A DNA stretch of 64,000 nt, taken from the NCBI GenBank assembly GCA_050951365.1, contig JBMNIX010000009.1, positions 124,001 to 188,000 of the forward strand, given 5' to 3'. Positions 48,044 through 56,905 of the stretch are shown here, one piece after another (within the stretch, counting starts at the first letter, position 1; every line of letters begins with the position of its first letter). Made by a program: the position numbers and the translations under genes. Origin of the DNA: JAAYHG01 sp012735455. GTDB lineage: Bacteria; Bacillota; DTU030; DUMP01. A model generated the notes under the pieces. The model worked only from the letters and a program-made list of their open reading frames with translations. It searched no databases and was not told where the DNA came from.

Positions 48044-48993
48044 CCATGGCTACCCCCTTTTGCAATCCGGTACTGTGCCTTACACTTGGGCACGCGTCGA
48101 CCATCAGCCAGGAAATCTACACAGCTGCCACAAAGTCCGTCGCCACAACAGATAACCGAATTCTGGGAGCAGACTAGCTCTGTATCGCCATCCTCTTTGC
48201 GCACCAGCTCCATTACTGCTCGGTGAAGGGAATCTGGCCCACCGCTGAACACGACAAGGGGTTTTTCTTTTAGCCACTGGGCAAGAAACGGCAACCCTTC
48301 AGTCCTCATGCTCTTGACTTCAGTGACCTCTACCCCTAGACCACGCAGCTTCTCCGCTACATAAATCCGGCCGGCACTGCCAGGCGCCAGGCAAGCCTTA
48401 ACCCGGTTGCCACCACGGATCAACTGACGTGCTACGAGTACCGCCGTGGATTGCCCCACCCCACCGGCCACAATGACTGCTGTGCCAGCCCGGGCAGATT
48501 TCAGGGTAGCTAAACCCAAGACACCATTATAGTACGGACCGTGTACCACCAGCTTCCCATCGGTCTCGCTTAACAAGCGTGTCTTGGGGCCTGCCAGTAC
48601 CACTACCAGCCAGACCTCGCGGCCCTCTGTGTCCACCACACTCACTGGTAGCGCAGCAGCCTCGGGCACGCCAACTGGTCGCAAGAATAAGAAAGACCCA
48701 GGATTGTTCAGTTCGCGCACCAACTCTTGCTCCAATCGCAAGCGAAAACTGATCAGTCCCGGGGTCAGTTCTTCTTTTTCCACCTCCACTTCTTCTTTTC
48801 TGCGCTCTTTGATCCTGCCCCGCGACCAGCGCTGGTTTAGGTAACTGCAGCTGCCACTCCAGGAACAGGAACAGAAATCCTCGCCCCTTAATAGTGAGCA
48901 AACCAGACACTCACCGGTCATACCCAAGTAACAAGGACAAAACTCACTGCCGGCGTCCACGCAAGCAAGCGACCACTGGACTGCACCTTGCAC
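48031..48993 (-). CDS. PyrK-like iron-sulfur flavin electron-transfer subunit
   Basis: A 320-residue protein resembling dihydroorotate dehydrogenase electron transfer subunit PyrK / sulfide dehydrogenase subunit B. It has a ferredoxin-NADP reductase-type core (VAGGVGQSTAVLVARQL for NAD binding) and a C-terminal 2Fe-2S site with CCGDGLCGSC and a last cysteine in VPKC. The first 60 residues add eight cysteines (11, 19, 21, 29, 32, 41, 43, 49), which PyrK lacks. No pyrD or other pyr gene is nearby; the partner is the flavoprotein downstream. The start is GTG at 48993, seven bases after AGGAGG. Confidence 0.78.
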   Translation of the reverse strand: MQGAVQWSLACVDAGSEFCPCYLGMTGECLVCSLLRGEDFCSCSWSGSCSYLNQRWSRGRIKERRKEEVEVEKEELTPGLISFRLRLEQELVRELNNPGSFLFLRPVGVPEAAALPVSVVDTEGREVWLVVVLAGPKTRLLSETDGKLVVHGPYYNGVLGLATLKSARAGTAVIVAGGVGQSTAVLVARQLIRGGNRVKACLAPGSAGRIYVAEKLRGLGVEVTEVKSMRTEGLPFLAQWLKEKPLVVFSGGPDSLHRAVMELVRKEDGDTELVCSQNSVICCGDGLCGSCVDFLADGRRVPKCKAQYRIAKGGSHGWLK

Positions 48994-49160
48994 CTCCACC
49001 CCTCCTCACGCCACACAGACAGAAACAATCACCGTCTGCATTATCCGTCGGCCTCATTTAGGCTATGAAGGAGAGGTGGAGATGGTGCCTGGGGCACATC
49101 CTCAGAGGGCACAGAATACTATACCAAAGATCTGCATCTCAAAAGTGGAGGTGACACCCT

Positions 49161-49628
49161 TTGCAACTTGGCGTCGAACTTATCGCTCTGGCGCCTCTGG
49201 CGCTGGCGAATCCAACCTATTTTGAGCTTTTGTTTAGCAACGGCTGCCAAGTGATCCCTGATTCTTTTGGTAAGGACGAGTACATGTACCCGGTGCAGCT
49301 CAGTCCCTACTCCCGCGTTGCTGCCACAGGACGCAAGTGCATCTTTCTTAACCATCAACAAAAGAAGGAGGACACGTACCAGGCCGGTCCATCCGAGTTG
49401 GTTGAGGTTGCCCACCCACAAAACGGGAACTCCCACCTGCTCCTTCATCTGGCCAGTTCCCTTGATCTTGATCGGACCCGCCTGGCCCAAGATTTTGTCC
49501 TCAACTTGATTACCAGTGACAGGCAAGAACAAGTTCCTTTGCGGGAGACAGCCATCGACCACAGTGGTAATGGCAAGTTCGTCTTGGACCTATCATCACT
49601 GCTAAGAGAGAACCACGTAGACACTTAG
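49161..49628 (+). CDS. hypothetical protein on the plus strand
   Basis: A 155-residue protein I do not recognise. The start is a TTG six bases after a near-perfect GGAGGTGA, which is the main evidence that it is real. The opposite-strand frame over the same bases has no such site and an implausible composition. The protein is soluble, with no signal peptide or membrane helix, few lysines in the N-terminal half and a C-terminal part that could be a beta-sandwich (TYQAGPSELVEVAHP, HLLLHLASSLDLDRTRLAQD). It is one of only two genes on this strand and is isolated from its neighbours. Confidence 0.6.
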   Translation: MQLGVELIALAPLALANPTYFELLFSNGCQVIPDSFGKDEYMYPVQLSPYSRVAATGRKCIFLNHQQKKEDTYQAGPSELVEVAHPQNGNSHLLLHLASSLDLDRTRLAQDFVLNLITSDRQEQVPLRETAIDHSGNGKFVLDLSSLLRENHVDT

Positions 49629-49683
49629 TACCTTTACGAAAAGGACTCCGCTACATCTGCTACAAACTCTGAAACAGAAGTCA

Positions 49684-50217
49684 CTAGCCCCAAAGCAGGC
49701 GGGCTAGTAGTACAGCCATGCCTATCCCCGCTACGTCTGCTGCCAAACCTGCTAGGAGTGCATAACGCATTCTTTTTATGCCAACGGAGCCAAAGTAAAC
49801 TGTCAGGATATAGAACGTGGTATCGGTTGCACCCTGCATGGTAGAGGCAGCCAGGCCGAGAAAAGAATCCGGCCCGTAGCTCTGGAGTGCATCCGCCATC
49901 AGGGCAAAGGACGCGCTCCCTGAAAGCGGCCGGGTCAAGGCCAGGGGCAAAAGTTCCCCCGGCATTCCCAGTGCCGCAAGTGGTCCCTGCAAAGGGCTAA
50001 GTATGAGATCCAGTAAACCAGAAGCGCGGAACACACCGATGGCCGCCAGCATGCCCACCAGATACGGGATCAAACGCACCCCAAGCTCGAATCCTTCCTT
50101 CGCACCAGCGAGGAAAACCTCGTATACGCGTACTCTGCGGCGCCAGGCCACAACAAGGATCAATAGGAGGAACAGGGGCACCACCGCATCGCTTAGCCAA
50201 AGAATGTATGATACCAT
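49684..50217 (-). CDS. spmB: spore maturation protein SpmB
   Basis: A 177-residue membrane protein with a nucleoside-transporter-gate-like domain. SpmA and SpmB are needed for spore core dehydration in Bacillus. Visible motifs are AGAKEGFELGVRLIPYLVGM, LTRPLSGSASFALM and GATDTTFYILTVYFGSVGI. The start is the ATG at 50217 preceded by GAGGGTGA. It lies ten bases after spmA. Confidence 0.94.
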   Translation of the reverse strand: MVSYILWLSDAVVPLFLLLILVVAWRRRVRVYEVFLAGAKEGFELGVRLIPYLVGMLAAIGVFRASGLLDLILSPLQGPLAALGMPGELLPLALTRPLSGSASFALMADALQSYGPDSFLGLAASTMQGATDTTFYILTVYFGSVGIKRMRYALLAGLAADVAGIGMAVLLARLLWG

Positions 50218-50227
50218 GCCCTCACCC

Positions 50228-50812
50228 TCACTCCCGGTTATAAAAGAAGCGGAGTATGCGGTCAGCAACAATCGCCACCAATGTAGCAGCTAGCGTCGCC
50301 AAAAATGTCGGGGCGACAATTGCTGCAGGCTGAAGCGAGCCAGCCGCCGTCCTAGCCGCCAACACCGCGGTTGGAACTAGCGTTACACAGCAAGTGTTAA
50401 GAGCCAAAAAAGTGCACATGGCCGGCGTCGCCTCTTCTGGGTGCGGGTTAAGCTCCTGGAGCCGCTGCATGGCCTTGAGGCCCAAAGGCGTGGCGGCATT
50501 ACCAAGTCCCAATATGTTGGCCGAGATGTTCATTAGAATTGCTCCTTCAGCCGGATCTCCCTTGGGTATGCTGGGAAAAAGGAAGTGAAATAAAGGTGAA
50601 AGGGCTTGTGCCATCAGACGCACTAGCCCTGCCTCCTCGGCTACACGCATGATACCAAGCCAAAAGGTCATCCCACCGATAAGTCCAATCGCGAGTCTAA
50701 CGGCTTGGTCTGAGCCTTCCATTATCACCAGAGTGATTACCTGCGGTTCTCCACTGGCCAGCGCCATGATGATTCCACCCAGAAAGAAACACAGCCAGAT
50801 GGTATCAATCAC
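50228..50812 (-). CDS. spmA: spore maturation protein SpmA
   Basis: A 194-residue membrane protein paired with SpmB. The conserved segments are LGIMRVAEEAGLVRLMAQAL, NISANILGLGNAATPLGLKA and FLALNTCCVTLVPTAVLAAR, diagnostic for SpmA. It begins at ATG after GGGGGGAG and is transcribed with spmB. Confidence 0.95.
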   Translation of the reverse strand: MIDTIWLCFFLGGIIMALASGEPQVITLVIMEGSDQAVRLAIGLIGGMTFWLGIMRVAEEAGLVRLMAQALSPLFHFLFPSIPKGDPAEGAILMNISANILGLGNAATPLGLKAMQRLQELNPHPEEATPAMCTFLALNTCCVTLVPTAVLAARTAAGSLQPAAIVAPTFLATLAATLVAIVADRILRFFYNRE

Positions 50813-50870
50813 ATTTCTCCCCCCTCCGGGTTTCTATTCATGGCTATGATAAACTCCGCGCCAGCAGACC

Positions 50871-50897
50871 AAAAAGGAGGCCTGCTTGGCCTCCTTA
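50871..50897 (-). terminator. terminator after ytfJ
   Basis: GGAGGCC, five-base loop, GGCCTCC followed by TTTTT on the minus strand, between ytfJ and spmA. Confidence 0.9.
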
Positions 50898-50909
50898 GTA
50901 GGAATGCTT

Positions 50910-51407
50910 CTAGCCTCTTCCTTGCGGATCATACTCGGGCGGAGCATCATCGTTGCGACGACGGGAGCGCGACTCTAGACCCTCATCCCGGGTACTCCTC
51001 CCGGCAGGGCCTTTCTTGTTCCCGCCCATTTTGCTTATGATGGACTCCAGCTGTTCCAAAACCTGTGGTGCCAAGTCAATCACCCGGTCATAAAGAGCAC
51101 GCCCATCTACAGGTAGCAGGCGCACCTGACCACCACCTACTACCAAGAAGGCTACCGGTTGTACACTAACACCCGCACCACTACCGCCACCAAATGGGAG
51201 TGCGCCGTTCTCGCCACTTCCACCTGCGTTCCTGGCTTCGTACTCGCCGCCTCCGGCACCAAAACCAAGCGAAACACGGGAGACAGGAATGATAACACTC
51301 CCGTCAGGCGTCTCCACTGGGTCACCGACCACGGTGTTTACATCTACCATGTCTTTAATGCTCTCCATGGCTGTCTTCATTAAGCCCTGAATGGGATGTT
51401 CTGCCAC
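50910..51407 (-). CDS. ytfJ: sporulation protein YtfJ (GerW family)
   Basis: A 165-residue YtfJ/GerW protein; in Bacillus it is needed for normal spore germination. It opens MAEHPIQGLMKTAMESIKDM, with the VNTVVGDPVETPDGSVIIPV segment, a glycine-rich stretch (GFGAGGGEYE) and the PVAFLVVGGGQVRLLPVD block, all family hallmarks. The tail is arginine-rich. It overlaps the DUF2953 gene by 28 bases. Confidence 0.95.
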   Translation of the reverse strand: MAEHPIQGLMKTAMESIKDMVDVNTVVGDPVETPDGSVIIPVSRVSLGFGAGGGEYEARNAGGSGENGALPFGGGSGAGVSVQPVAFLVVGGGQVRLLPVDGRALYDRVIDLAPQVLEQLESIISKMGGNKKGPAGRSTRDEGLESRSRRRNDDAPPEYDPQGRG

Positions 51408-52006
51408 CGTTTCTTGCCCCCTCGTTTCTTCTTAACCACCTGTTCTTTTCTTAGATATGTAACCACTTGCGCACCAACACTAATAATATGAGCCACTGGC
51501 ACGGACACTATGCACCGGATGTCCGCCTCAAATAAGGGTTCCTCAAACTCCGGTACAAGCTCTAACTTAATTCTGTCACCCCGACAAAAAGTCCGGATAA
51601 AACTCTGTCCTAGTCCAACAAAAGACCACGCAGCACCTGCAGCCAAACCCGTGCTGGCCGGATCACCTGTACTGAACCGGATGCGCCCGGTTAAGTTCAA
51701 ACGAACCCCTGATAGCAACTTCAATAACAAGCTGAGCAAAGTCCGCAGCGAAAGCGGGAGCTTAAAACCCCCTTTCTTGGTAGCCTTTTTCCGCTCTTCT
51801 GTGGTAGACGGCGAAGACGTGTCAGAGGAGAAACGCCACACTGTTAGCCAGACAAGGCGCCGCTCCTTCCAGCCCCAGTTCAGGCCAAAGCGTAACCTGA
51901 GCGCGGGCTGGGACGGGCTTAAAAAACAAGCCTCAACCCAGGCACTGGAGGTCAGCAGAGCAAAAAAGATAATGACCGGTACAAGAATGAGCAACGTGTA
52001 AACCAC
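51380..52006 (-). CDS. DUF2953 membrane protein
   Basis: A 208-residue protein with an N-terminal membrane helix (LLILVPVIIFFALLTS) and a beta-rich domain ending in a basic tail. The LRLRFGLNWGWKERRLVW and FSTGDPASTGLAAGAAW segments fit DUF2953, which in Firmicutes lies next to ytfJ and scpB, as here. The function is unknown, probably sporulation-related. Confidence 0.85.
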   Translation of the reverse strand: MVYTLLILVPVIIFFALLTSSAWVEACFLSPSQPALRLRFGLNWGWKERRLVWLTVWRFSSDTSSPSTTEERKKATKKGGFKLPLSLRTLLSLLLKLLSGVRLNLTGRIRFSTGDPASTGLAAGAAWSFVGLGQSFIRTFCRGDRIKLELVPEFEEPLFEADIRCIVSVPVAHIISVGAQVVTYLRKEQVVKKKRGGKKRWQNIPFRA

Positions 52007-52061
52007 TCTGCCTCACTCCCTGGCATTTCCCCTAGTTTTTCCCTGTTACACCAGAACATAC

Positions 52062-52099
52062 AAAAAGCCCGGACCTTACACGCTAGTGATCCGGGCTTT
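52062..52099 (-). terminator. terminator of scpAB, overlapping the scpB stop
   Basis: AAAGCCCGGA and TCCGGGCTTT pair on the minus strand with TTT following. The upstream arm carries the last codons of scpB and the stop codon lies in the loop side. Confidence 0.85.
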
Positions 52100-52628
52100 G
52101 TTCTTCTTTTGCTGTTACTTTTGCCTCGAAGGAAGGTAATTCGTCGAGGCTTTTCAGGCCAAGCAAACGCAGGAAGGTTTGTGTTGTTCCAAAGAGAATA
52201 GGACGGCCAGGAGCTTCCTTTCGTCCCACTTCGGTGATAAGGCCACGTTCTTCCAGGGTAAAAAGCACCTGGTCCACCCGCACACCTCGCACCGCTTCGA
52301 TCTCCTGGCGCGTGATGGGCTGACGGTAGGCAATAATGGCCAGAGTCTCCAAAGCTGGTTGTGAAAGCCGCGGTTTATCCACCGGTTGTAGCAACCGGCG
52401 AATATAGGGATGGAACTCGGGACGGGCAAAGAGCTGTACTCCCCCTGCTACCTCCCGTAACACCAATCCACGTTCCTCCCGAGCCAAGCTTTGCCTCAGT
52501 TCCTCCACTGCCAACTGGGTATCCTCCCGGGAGAGATCAGCAGCCGCAGCTAATTCTGCTAACGAGACAGGGCGGCCGGCTGCAAAGAGCAATGCTTCGA
52601 TTAAGGAAGTTACTGACTCTAACCGCAC
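52083..52628 (-). CDS. scpB: segregation and condensation protein B
   Basis: The ScpB subunit of the SMC-ScpAB condensin, 181 residues from a GTG at 52628, five bases after GGAGGAG. Two winged-helix domains are seen: the first with LLFAAGRPVSLAELAAAADL, the second with ALETLAIIAYRQPITRQEIE and VRGVRVDQVLFTLEERGL. It overlaps scpA by ten bases. Longer upstream extensions run into scpA and lack a site. Confidence 0.95.
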   Translation of the reverse strand: MRLESVTSLIEALLFAAGRPVSLAELAAAADLSREDTQLAVEELRQSLAREERGLVLREVAGGVQLFARPEFHPYIRRLLQPVDKPRLSQPALETLAIIAYRQPITRQEIEAVRGVRVDQVLFTLEERGLITEVGRKEAPGRPILFGTTQTFLRLLGLKSLDELPSFEAKVTAKEEQSPDH

Positions 52629-53350
52629 GGTTTCTCCTCCCGCCAGGCAATGATGATCTCGTCGAACAAGGCGCGCTGCCACACAGTAACCTGTTCTCGG
52701 TGCCACAGCTCCAAGAGCGCCAGGAAGGCGGCTGCCATCCGAGCCAGGTTGCTCTTATTACCTAGATACCGACTGAATTCCAGGGCTGTTACCCTTCGCA
52801 GCGTGCCCGAGAGACGCTCCAGCTCTTCTTCCACCGTCGGTGTCTCCGGGATAATAGCCACAGGCTTTGGGGGCACACAAAGTGGAGCAACTCGCAGCCA
52901 AGCAGCGGCCAGCTCCGCTAGGTCTAGAACTGGTAGTTGGGGAGCTCTAGGCCCACCAAGTTCAGCTAGATGCATACCCCTACCAGCAACATAAGCCTCC
53001 TCCTGGGCCATCATCTCCGCCAACCCTTCCGCTGCTTCCCGGAAACGCTTGTACTGGCGCAGGTGATCTACCAATTCTTCCGGGCTTTCTTCCTCAACAC
53101 TGTCGACAGTTGGCTTCTCTGCCGGCAATAGTACCCTGGCCTTAAGCAACAGCAGCCTGGCCGCCATAACGAGAAAGTCTCCGGCAGCATCCAGGTCTGT
53201 GGCGTCGGCGGCCTCCTTAATGTACTGAAGGTACTGGTCTACCACCTCCGCCAAGGAAACAGCACAAATATCCAACTCTGCTTTCTCGATCAGGTGACAG
53301 AGAAGATCAAAGGGTCCGCTAAAATTCGCCAGTCTTACCTCATAAGTCAC
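52619..53350 (-). CDS. scpA: segregation and condensation protein A
   Basis: The kleisin subunit of bacterial condensin, 243 residues. The start VRLANFSGPFDLLCHLIEKA is the SMC-neck-binding helix and DFLVMAARLLLLKARVLLP is equally typical. The C-terminal winged-helix segment ends in FDEIIIAWREE. It is 12 bases after trpS. Confidence 0.96.
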   Translation of the reverse strand: MTYEVRLANFSGPFDLLCHLIEKAELDICAVSLAEVVDQYLQYIKEAADATDLDAAGDFLVMAARLLLLKARVLLPAEKPTVDSVEEESPEELVDHLRQYKRFREAAEGLAEMMAQEEAYVAGRGMHLAELGGPRAPQLPVLDLAELAAAWLRVAPLCVPPKPVAIIPETPTVEEELERLSGTLRRVTALEFSRYLGNKSNLARMAAAFLALLELWHREQVTVWQRALFDEIIIAWREEKPCG

Positions 53351-53361
53351 AGTACTCGCCC

Positions 53362-54363
53362 TTAGAAGTCACGTAGGTTCATAGCGGCCCGTGCATCAGC
53401 TAAGGTCTGGGCTGCCACCTGGCTTGCCCGCTGCGCCCCTTCGTGCAGTATATCGTAGACATAGTCAGGGCGGGCCAACAGTTCCTGCCGTCGCTCATGA
53501 ACCGGGGCCATTCTTTCGGTAATCACGTCTGCCAAGCGCTTCTTACAGGCCACACAACCGATACCGGCACTTCTGCACTCCTCAGCCACTGACTCGTGAG
53601 TAGCAGCGCTAAAGGCTTTATAGAACTGGTAAGGCACGCAAACATCAGGGTGGCCAGGGTCTGTTTTCCTGATCCGTGCCGGATCAGTCACCATTTGCGC
53701 TACTTTAGCCCGGATATCAGCTGGGGAATCTGACATGCGGATCTCATTGCCGTAACTCTTACTCATTTTCCGGCCGTCAATCCCCGGTAAGAGGGGAAAC
53801 TGTGTCAACTTGGCCTGCGGCTCTGGAAATACCTCTCTCTCATAAAGGAAGTTGAACCGGCGGGCAATCTCCCGGGCAATCTCCAGGTGCGGTAGCTGAT
53901 CCTCGCCTACTGGCACGGTATCAGCCTTATAGACCAGGATGTCGGCTGCCATAAGAACAGGGTAACCTAAGAAGCCATAGGTTGCTATGTTGCGACCCTC
54001 AAGCTGTTTCAATTGTTCCTTATATGTTGGCACCCTTTCCACCCAAGGGAGGGGTGTAATCATGGACAACAAGAGATGGAGCTCAACGTGCTCCTTTACA
54101 TTAGACTGCACCAAGATAACACTCTTTTCGGGATCAATACCAGCACTGAGCCAATCAATGGCTACATCGAAGATATTCTCTTGCAGTTCTGATGTGTCTT
54201 CGTAGCCCGTGGTAAGAGCATGCCAGTCTACAATACCAAAATAGCACTCATAATCATCCTGCAGTTCCACCATGTTAATCACGGAACCCAGGTAATTGCC
54301 GAGATGCAGCTTACCTGTGGGCCGCATGCCGTTAAAAACTCGGCCTCTCACTTCTGACATCAT
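53362..54363 (-). CDS. trpS: tryptophanyl-tRNA synthetase
   Basis: Class I synthetase, 333 residues. The HIGH-type motif HLGN is at 20-23 (GKLHLGNYLGS) and KMSKS at 199-203. GVFNGMRPTG-like start (here RVFNGMRPTG), ADILVYKADTVPVGEDQ and GCVACKKRLAD are conserved. No T-box is visible upstream, unlike tyrS, pheS and thrS in this window. Confidence 0.97.
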   Translation of the reverse strand: MMSEVRGRVFNGMRPTGKLHLGNYLGSVINMVELQDDYECYFGIVDWHALTTGYEDTSELQENIFDVAIDWLSAGIDPEKSVILVQSNVKEHVELHLLLSMITPLPWVERVPTYKEQLKQLEGRNIATYGFLGYPVLMAADILVYKADTVPVGEDQLPHLEIAREIARRFNFLYEREVFPEPQAKLTQFPLLPGIDGRKMSKSYGNEIRMSDSPADIRAKVAQMVTDPARIRKTDPGHPDVCVPYQFYKAFSAATHESVAEECRSAGIGCVACKKRLADVITERMAPVHERRQELLARPDYVYDILHEGAQRASQVAAQTLADARAAMNLRDF

Positions 54364-54386
54364 CCCTTCACTAGATTTCTTAAGGC

Positions 54387-55031
54387 TTAAAAACGCAACA
54401 GTAAGCGGTAGAGGAAGCCGAAAACCAAAAGATCGCTAAGGTGGTAGAGCAATTCATAGAGAACTGACGCCACCGGCAGCAGTACCGTCCGGGATAAGCC
54501 CAAATATAGAAAAATAACTAAGACTATTGGCCCGTAGGCCTCGTACTGTAAGAGGGAAAAGGCCAGCCGCCTGGGCAGGAGCTCAGCTAATACCTTGGAC
54601 CCGTCCAACGGAGGAATGGGAAGCAAATTAAACACCGCCAGGAAGATATTGTACCACATGGTCAGCTCTACAATGTTAACGAACCATTCATTAGGAGGGA
54701 TAACCTGCAACTTGACGAGGACCAAGAGCACAAAGGCTGTCACAGCATTGGCGGTCACCCCGGCTAATGAAACGATGATCATACCGGCCCGACGAGGCCG
54801 CAAATACATGGGGTTGACTGGTACAGGCTTGGCCCACCCGAAACGGACCAGCCAGAGCATCAAGAGGCCCAACGGATCCAGATGAGCCAGTGGATTAAGG
54901 GTTAACCGTCCGTAAGCTCTCGGTGTAGGATCCCCCAAAGCATCAGCCGCCTTGGCGTGCGCGTACTCATGCACACTTAGCGCCAGGAGAAGGGCTGGAA
55001 TCCGAAAAATCATGTCTCGGGCAAACCACAT
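54387..55031 (-). CDS. site-2 protease family membrane metalloprotease (M50)
   Basis: A 214-residue intramembrane zinc protease. HExxH is HEYAH at 21-25 in the first helix, and the second metal motif NLLPIPPLDG lies in a later helix; about five helices in all. The short form without PDZ or CBS domains is like Bacillus YwhC/Moorella Rip-type members, of unknown substrate. SpoIVFB has a similar fold but different flanking sequence. Confidence 0.9.
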   Translation of the reverse strand: MWFARDMIFRIPALLLALSVHEYAHAKAADALGDPTPRAYGRLTLNPLAHLDPLGLLMLWLVRFGWAKPVPVNPMYLRPRRAGMIIVSLAGVTANAVTAFVLLVLVKLQVIPPNEWFVNIVELTMWYNIFLAVFNLLPIPPLDGSKVLAELLPRRLAFSLLQYEAYGPIVLVIFLYLGLSRTVLLPVASVLYELLYHLSDLLVFGFLYRLLLRF

Positions 55032-55135
55032 ACTGATCTTCCCCTTTCCTGAACGCTGTTGCTAGAGCCTAGTATATTCTGACCACCAAAAAACGTCCTG
55101 TCACACTACTTAAGGGAAATTATAGCATAAGGAAT

Positions 55136-55178
55136 AAGAAAACAGAAGGTCCGAGCTGACTAGTCAGGCTCAGACCCT
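55136..55178 (-). terminator. terminator of lysA
   Basis: GGTCTGAGC / GCTCGGACC stem followed by TTCTGTTTTCTT on the minus strand, some 20-60 bases after the lysA stop. Confidence 0.8.
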
Positions 55179-55199
55179 TTCTTAACCGAAGACAATCCC

Positions 55200-56540
55200 T
55201 CAGCGGACTACCCGTAGTGATTCATTTCCTGTCCACTCTGCAGGGATAATGTCGTTACGGACCAAATCGGCCATACTCTCCCGCTTTACCACCAAATAAG
55301 CCTCGCCTGCCCGGACAAAAACTACCGCTGGTCGGGCTAGCCGGTTGTAGTTGCTGGCCATGGAGTACTGATAAGCCCCGGCAGTAAAGACGGCGAGAAT
55401 ATCTCCTGCTTCCAGATGCGGGAGGTTAATGTCCTGAATGAGAATATCGCCGGATTCACAGCACTTACCTGCAATGGTCACCTGCTCGTTTGATGGCTTG
55501 TTGGCCTTATTAGCCACCAACGCGCTGTAACGTGAGCCATACAGGGCTGGACGAGGGTTATCCGCCATACCACCATCCACGGCCACATACGTCCGCACGC
55601 CTGGGATCTCTTTGCGCGCGCCTACCCGGTAAAGAACAGTGCCAGCAGGTCCCACGATGGAACGGCCGGGCTCAAAAACCAACTTGGGCAACGGAATGCC
55701 CATTTCTTCAACATAGGTCCTGGCCTCTCCAGCAATGGCCCCAACACACTGTGCCACACTTACCGGGGTGTCCCCTTCGCTATAGTATACGCCAAGACCA
55801 CCACCTAAATCCAGTTCGTCTAGGAGCGCTCCGGTTTCCTGCTTTACGTCGCGCAGGAAGCGAATCAACACCCGGGTCGCCTCCCTGTAACCATCTAGAG
55901 CAAAAATCTGCGACCCTATGTGACACTGCACGCCACGTAACTTAAGATACGGCTGCCTCAAAGCCTTTCTTACAGCGGTCATAGCCTGGCCGTTCTCCAA
56001 GGTGAAACCAAACTTGGAATCCAACTGGCCTGTCTTTACGTACTCATGGGTATGGGCCTCTATGCCAGGTGAAACGCGCAAGAGAATGTTCATCTCTCGT
56101 TGTTGGCTAGCTGCAATATCCTCAAGCAGTTCCAGCTCTAAGAAATTATCTACTATAATACGCCCTACCCGGTGGTTCACCGCCAGTTCAAGCTCTTCCC
56201 GGCTCTTATTATTACCATTGAAGTAGATACGACCGGCTGGAAAACCAGCACTTGAAGCAGTGTAGAGCTCTCCTCCAGAGACAACATCTAAGCCTAGGCC
56301 CTCTTGCTCCACAAGTCTACACATGGCCAGGGTGCAAAAGGCCTTAGCGGCATAAACAACATCCGCCCGGGACAGATGAGTCTTCACTGCCGCACGCCAG
56401 GCGCGACAGTTCTCTCGGATCAGTTCCTCGTCCATTACGTAAAGCGGGGTGCCAAAACGTGCTACCAGCTCAGACGCGGTTACCCCACCGATCTCCAATT
56501 CACCTTGATTGTTAATTCTGGCTGTTCCTGTGAGCTGCAT
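55200..56540 (-). CDS. lysA: diaminopimelate decarboxylase
   Basis: A PLP enzyme making lysine from meso-diaminopimelate, 446 residues. K66 in VVYAAKAFCT is the Schiff-base lysine. The HIGSQIF motif, DLGGGLGVYY, EPGRSIVGPAG and the CCESGD substrate motif are intact. It is under a lysine riboswitch, and the ribosome binding site GAGGAGG lies 12 bases before the ATG. Confidence 0.97.
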   Translation of the reverse strand: MQLTGTARINNQGELEIGGVTASELVARFGTPLYVMDEELIRENCRAWRAAVKTHLSRADVVYAAKAFCTLAMCRLVEQEGLGLDVVSGGELYTASSAGFPAGRIYFNGNNKSREELELAVNHRVGRIIVDNFLELELLEDIAASQQREMNILLRVSPGIEAHTHEYVKTGQLDSKFGFTLENGQAMTAVRKALRQPYLKLRGVQCHIGSQIFALDGYREATRVLIRFLRDVKQETGALLDELDLGGGLGVYYSEGDTPVSVAQCVGAIAGEARTYVEEMGIPLPKLVFEPGRSIVGPAGTVLYRVGARKEIPGVRTYVAVDGGMADNPRPALYGSRYSALVANKANKPSNEQVTIAGKCCESGDILIQDINLPHLEAGDILAVFTAGAYQYSMASNYNRLARPAVVFVRAGEAYLVVKRESMADLVRNDIIPAEWTGNESLRVVR

Positions 56541-56649
56541 AAATAAACTGCCTCCTCGCTGTGGTAATCCAAGAATTACGGATCAATTAAGCGCGGAAGC
56601 AGACTTTAGCGGAACGGGACAACCTCATCCCTAGCAACCTCCTTTCCGT

Positions 56650-56857
56650 GAGATAGCGCTCCACCACCGGCCACGGTTAACCGGCGGTGACAGTCCTGAA
56701 CCTATTCGATTCAGGCCCAGCAGGAAGGCCGAAGCTGCCCACCCACTTCGGCGGTTGCCCCTTTCACCCGTCTTCGTAGCTGCCCTGCTCCAACGGGCTA
56801 CTCCTGGCTACCGCGACCTCTACCTCACCTCGCACTAGAGATGAGGTGATAAAGTTT
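56650..56857 (-). promoter_or_regulatory. lysine riboswitch
   Basis: Conserved L-box elements are read on the minus strand in order: GAGGTAGAGGTCGCG (P1/P2 side), AGTAGCC, GAAGACGGGTGAAAGGGGC, CCGAAGTGGG, CTTCGGCCTTCC-like P4, GCTGGG, ACTGTCAC and GTGGAGCGCTATC. All are aptamer landmarks of the lysC/lysA leader class. No clear terminator with a T-run lies between it and lysA, so the switch mechanism is uncertain. Confidence 0.9.
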
Positions 56858-56863
56858 GCGGTT

Positions 56864-56893
56864 ATCATAACACGCCGGGAGCAAAGTTGTCAA
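56864..56893 (-). promoter_or_regulatory. lysA leader promoter (sigma-A)
   Basis: TTGACA (56888-56893), 18-base spacer, TATGAT (56864-56869), just upstream of the riboswitch and close after the acyl-CoA dehydratase activase gene. Confidence 0.8.
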
Positions 56894-56905
56894 CGCAAGG
56901 AGCCC

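Noticed and set aside
49119..49562. Minus-strand frame over the unknown plus-strand gene
   Set aside because: No ribosome binding site, overlap with a better-supported gene and atypical composition.
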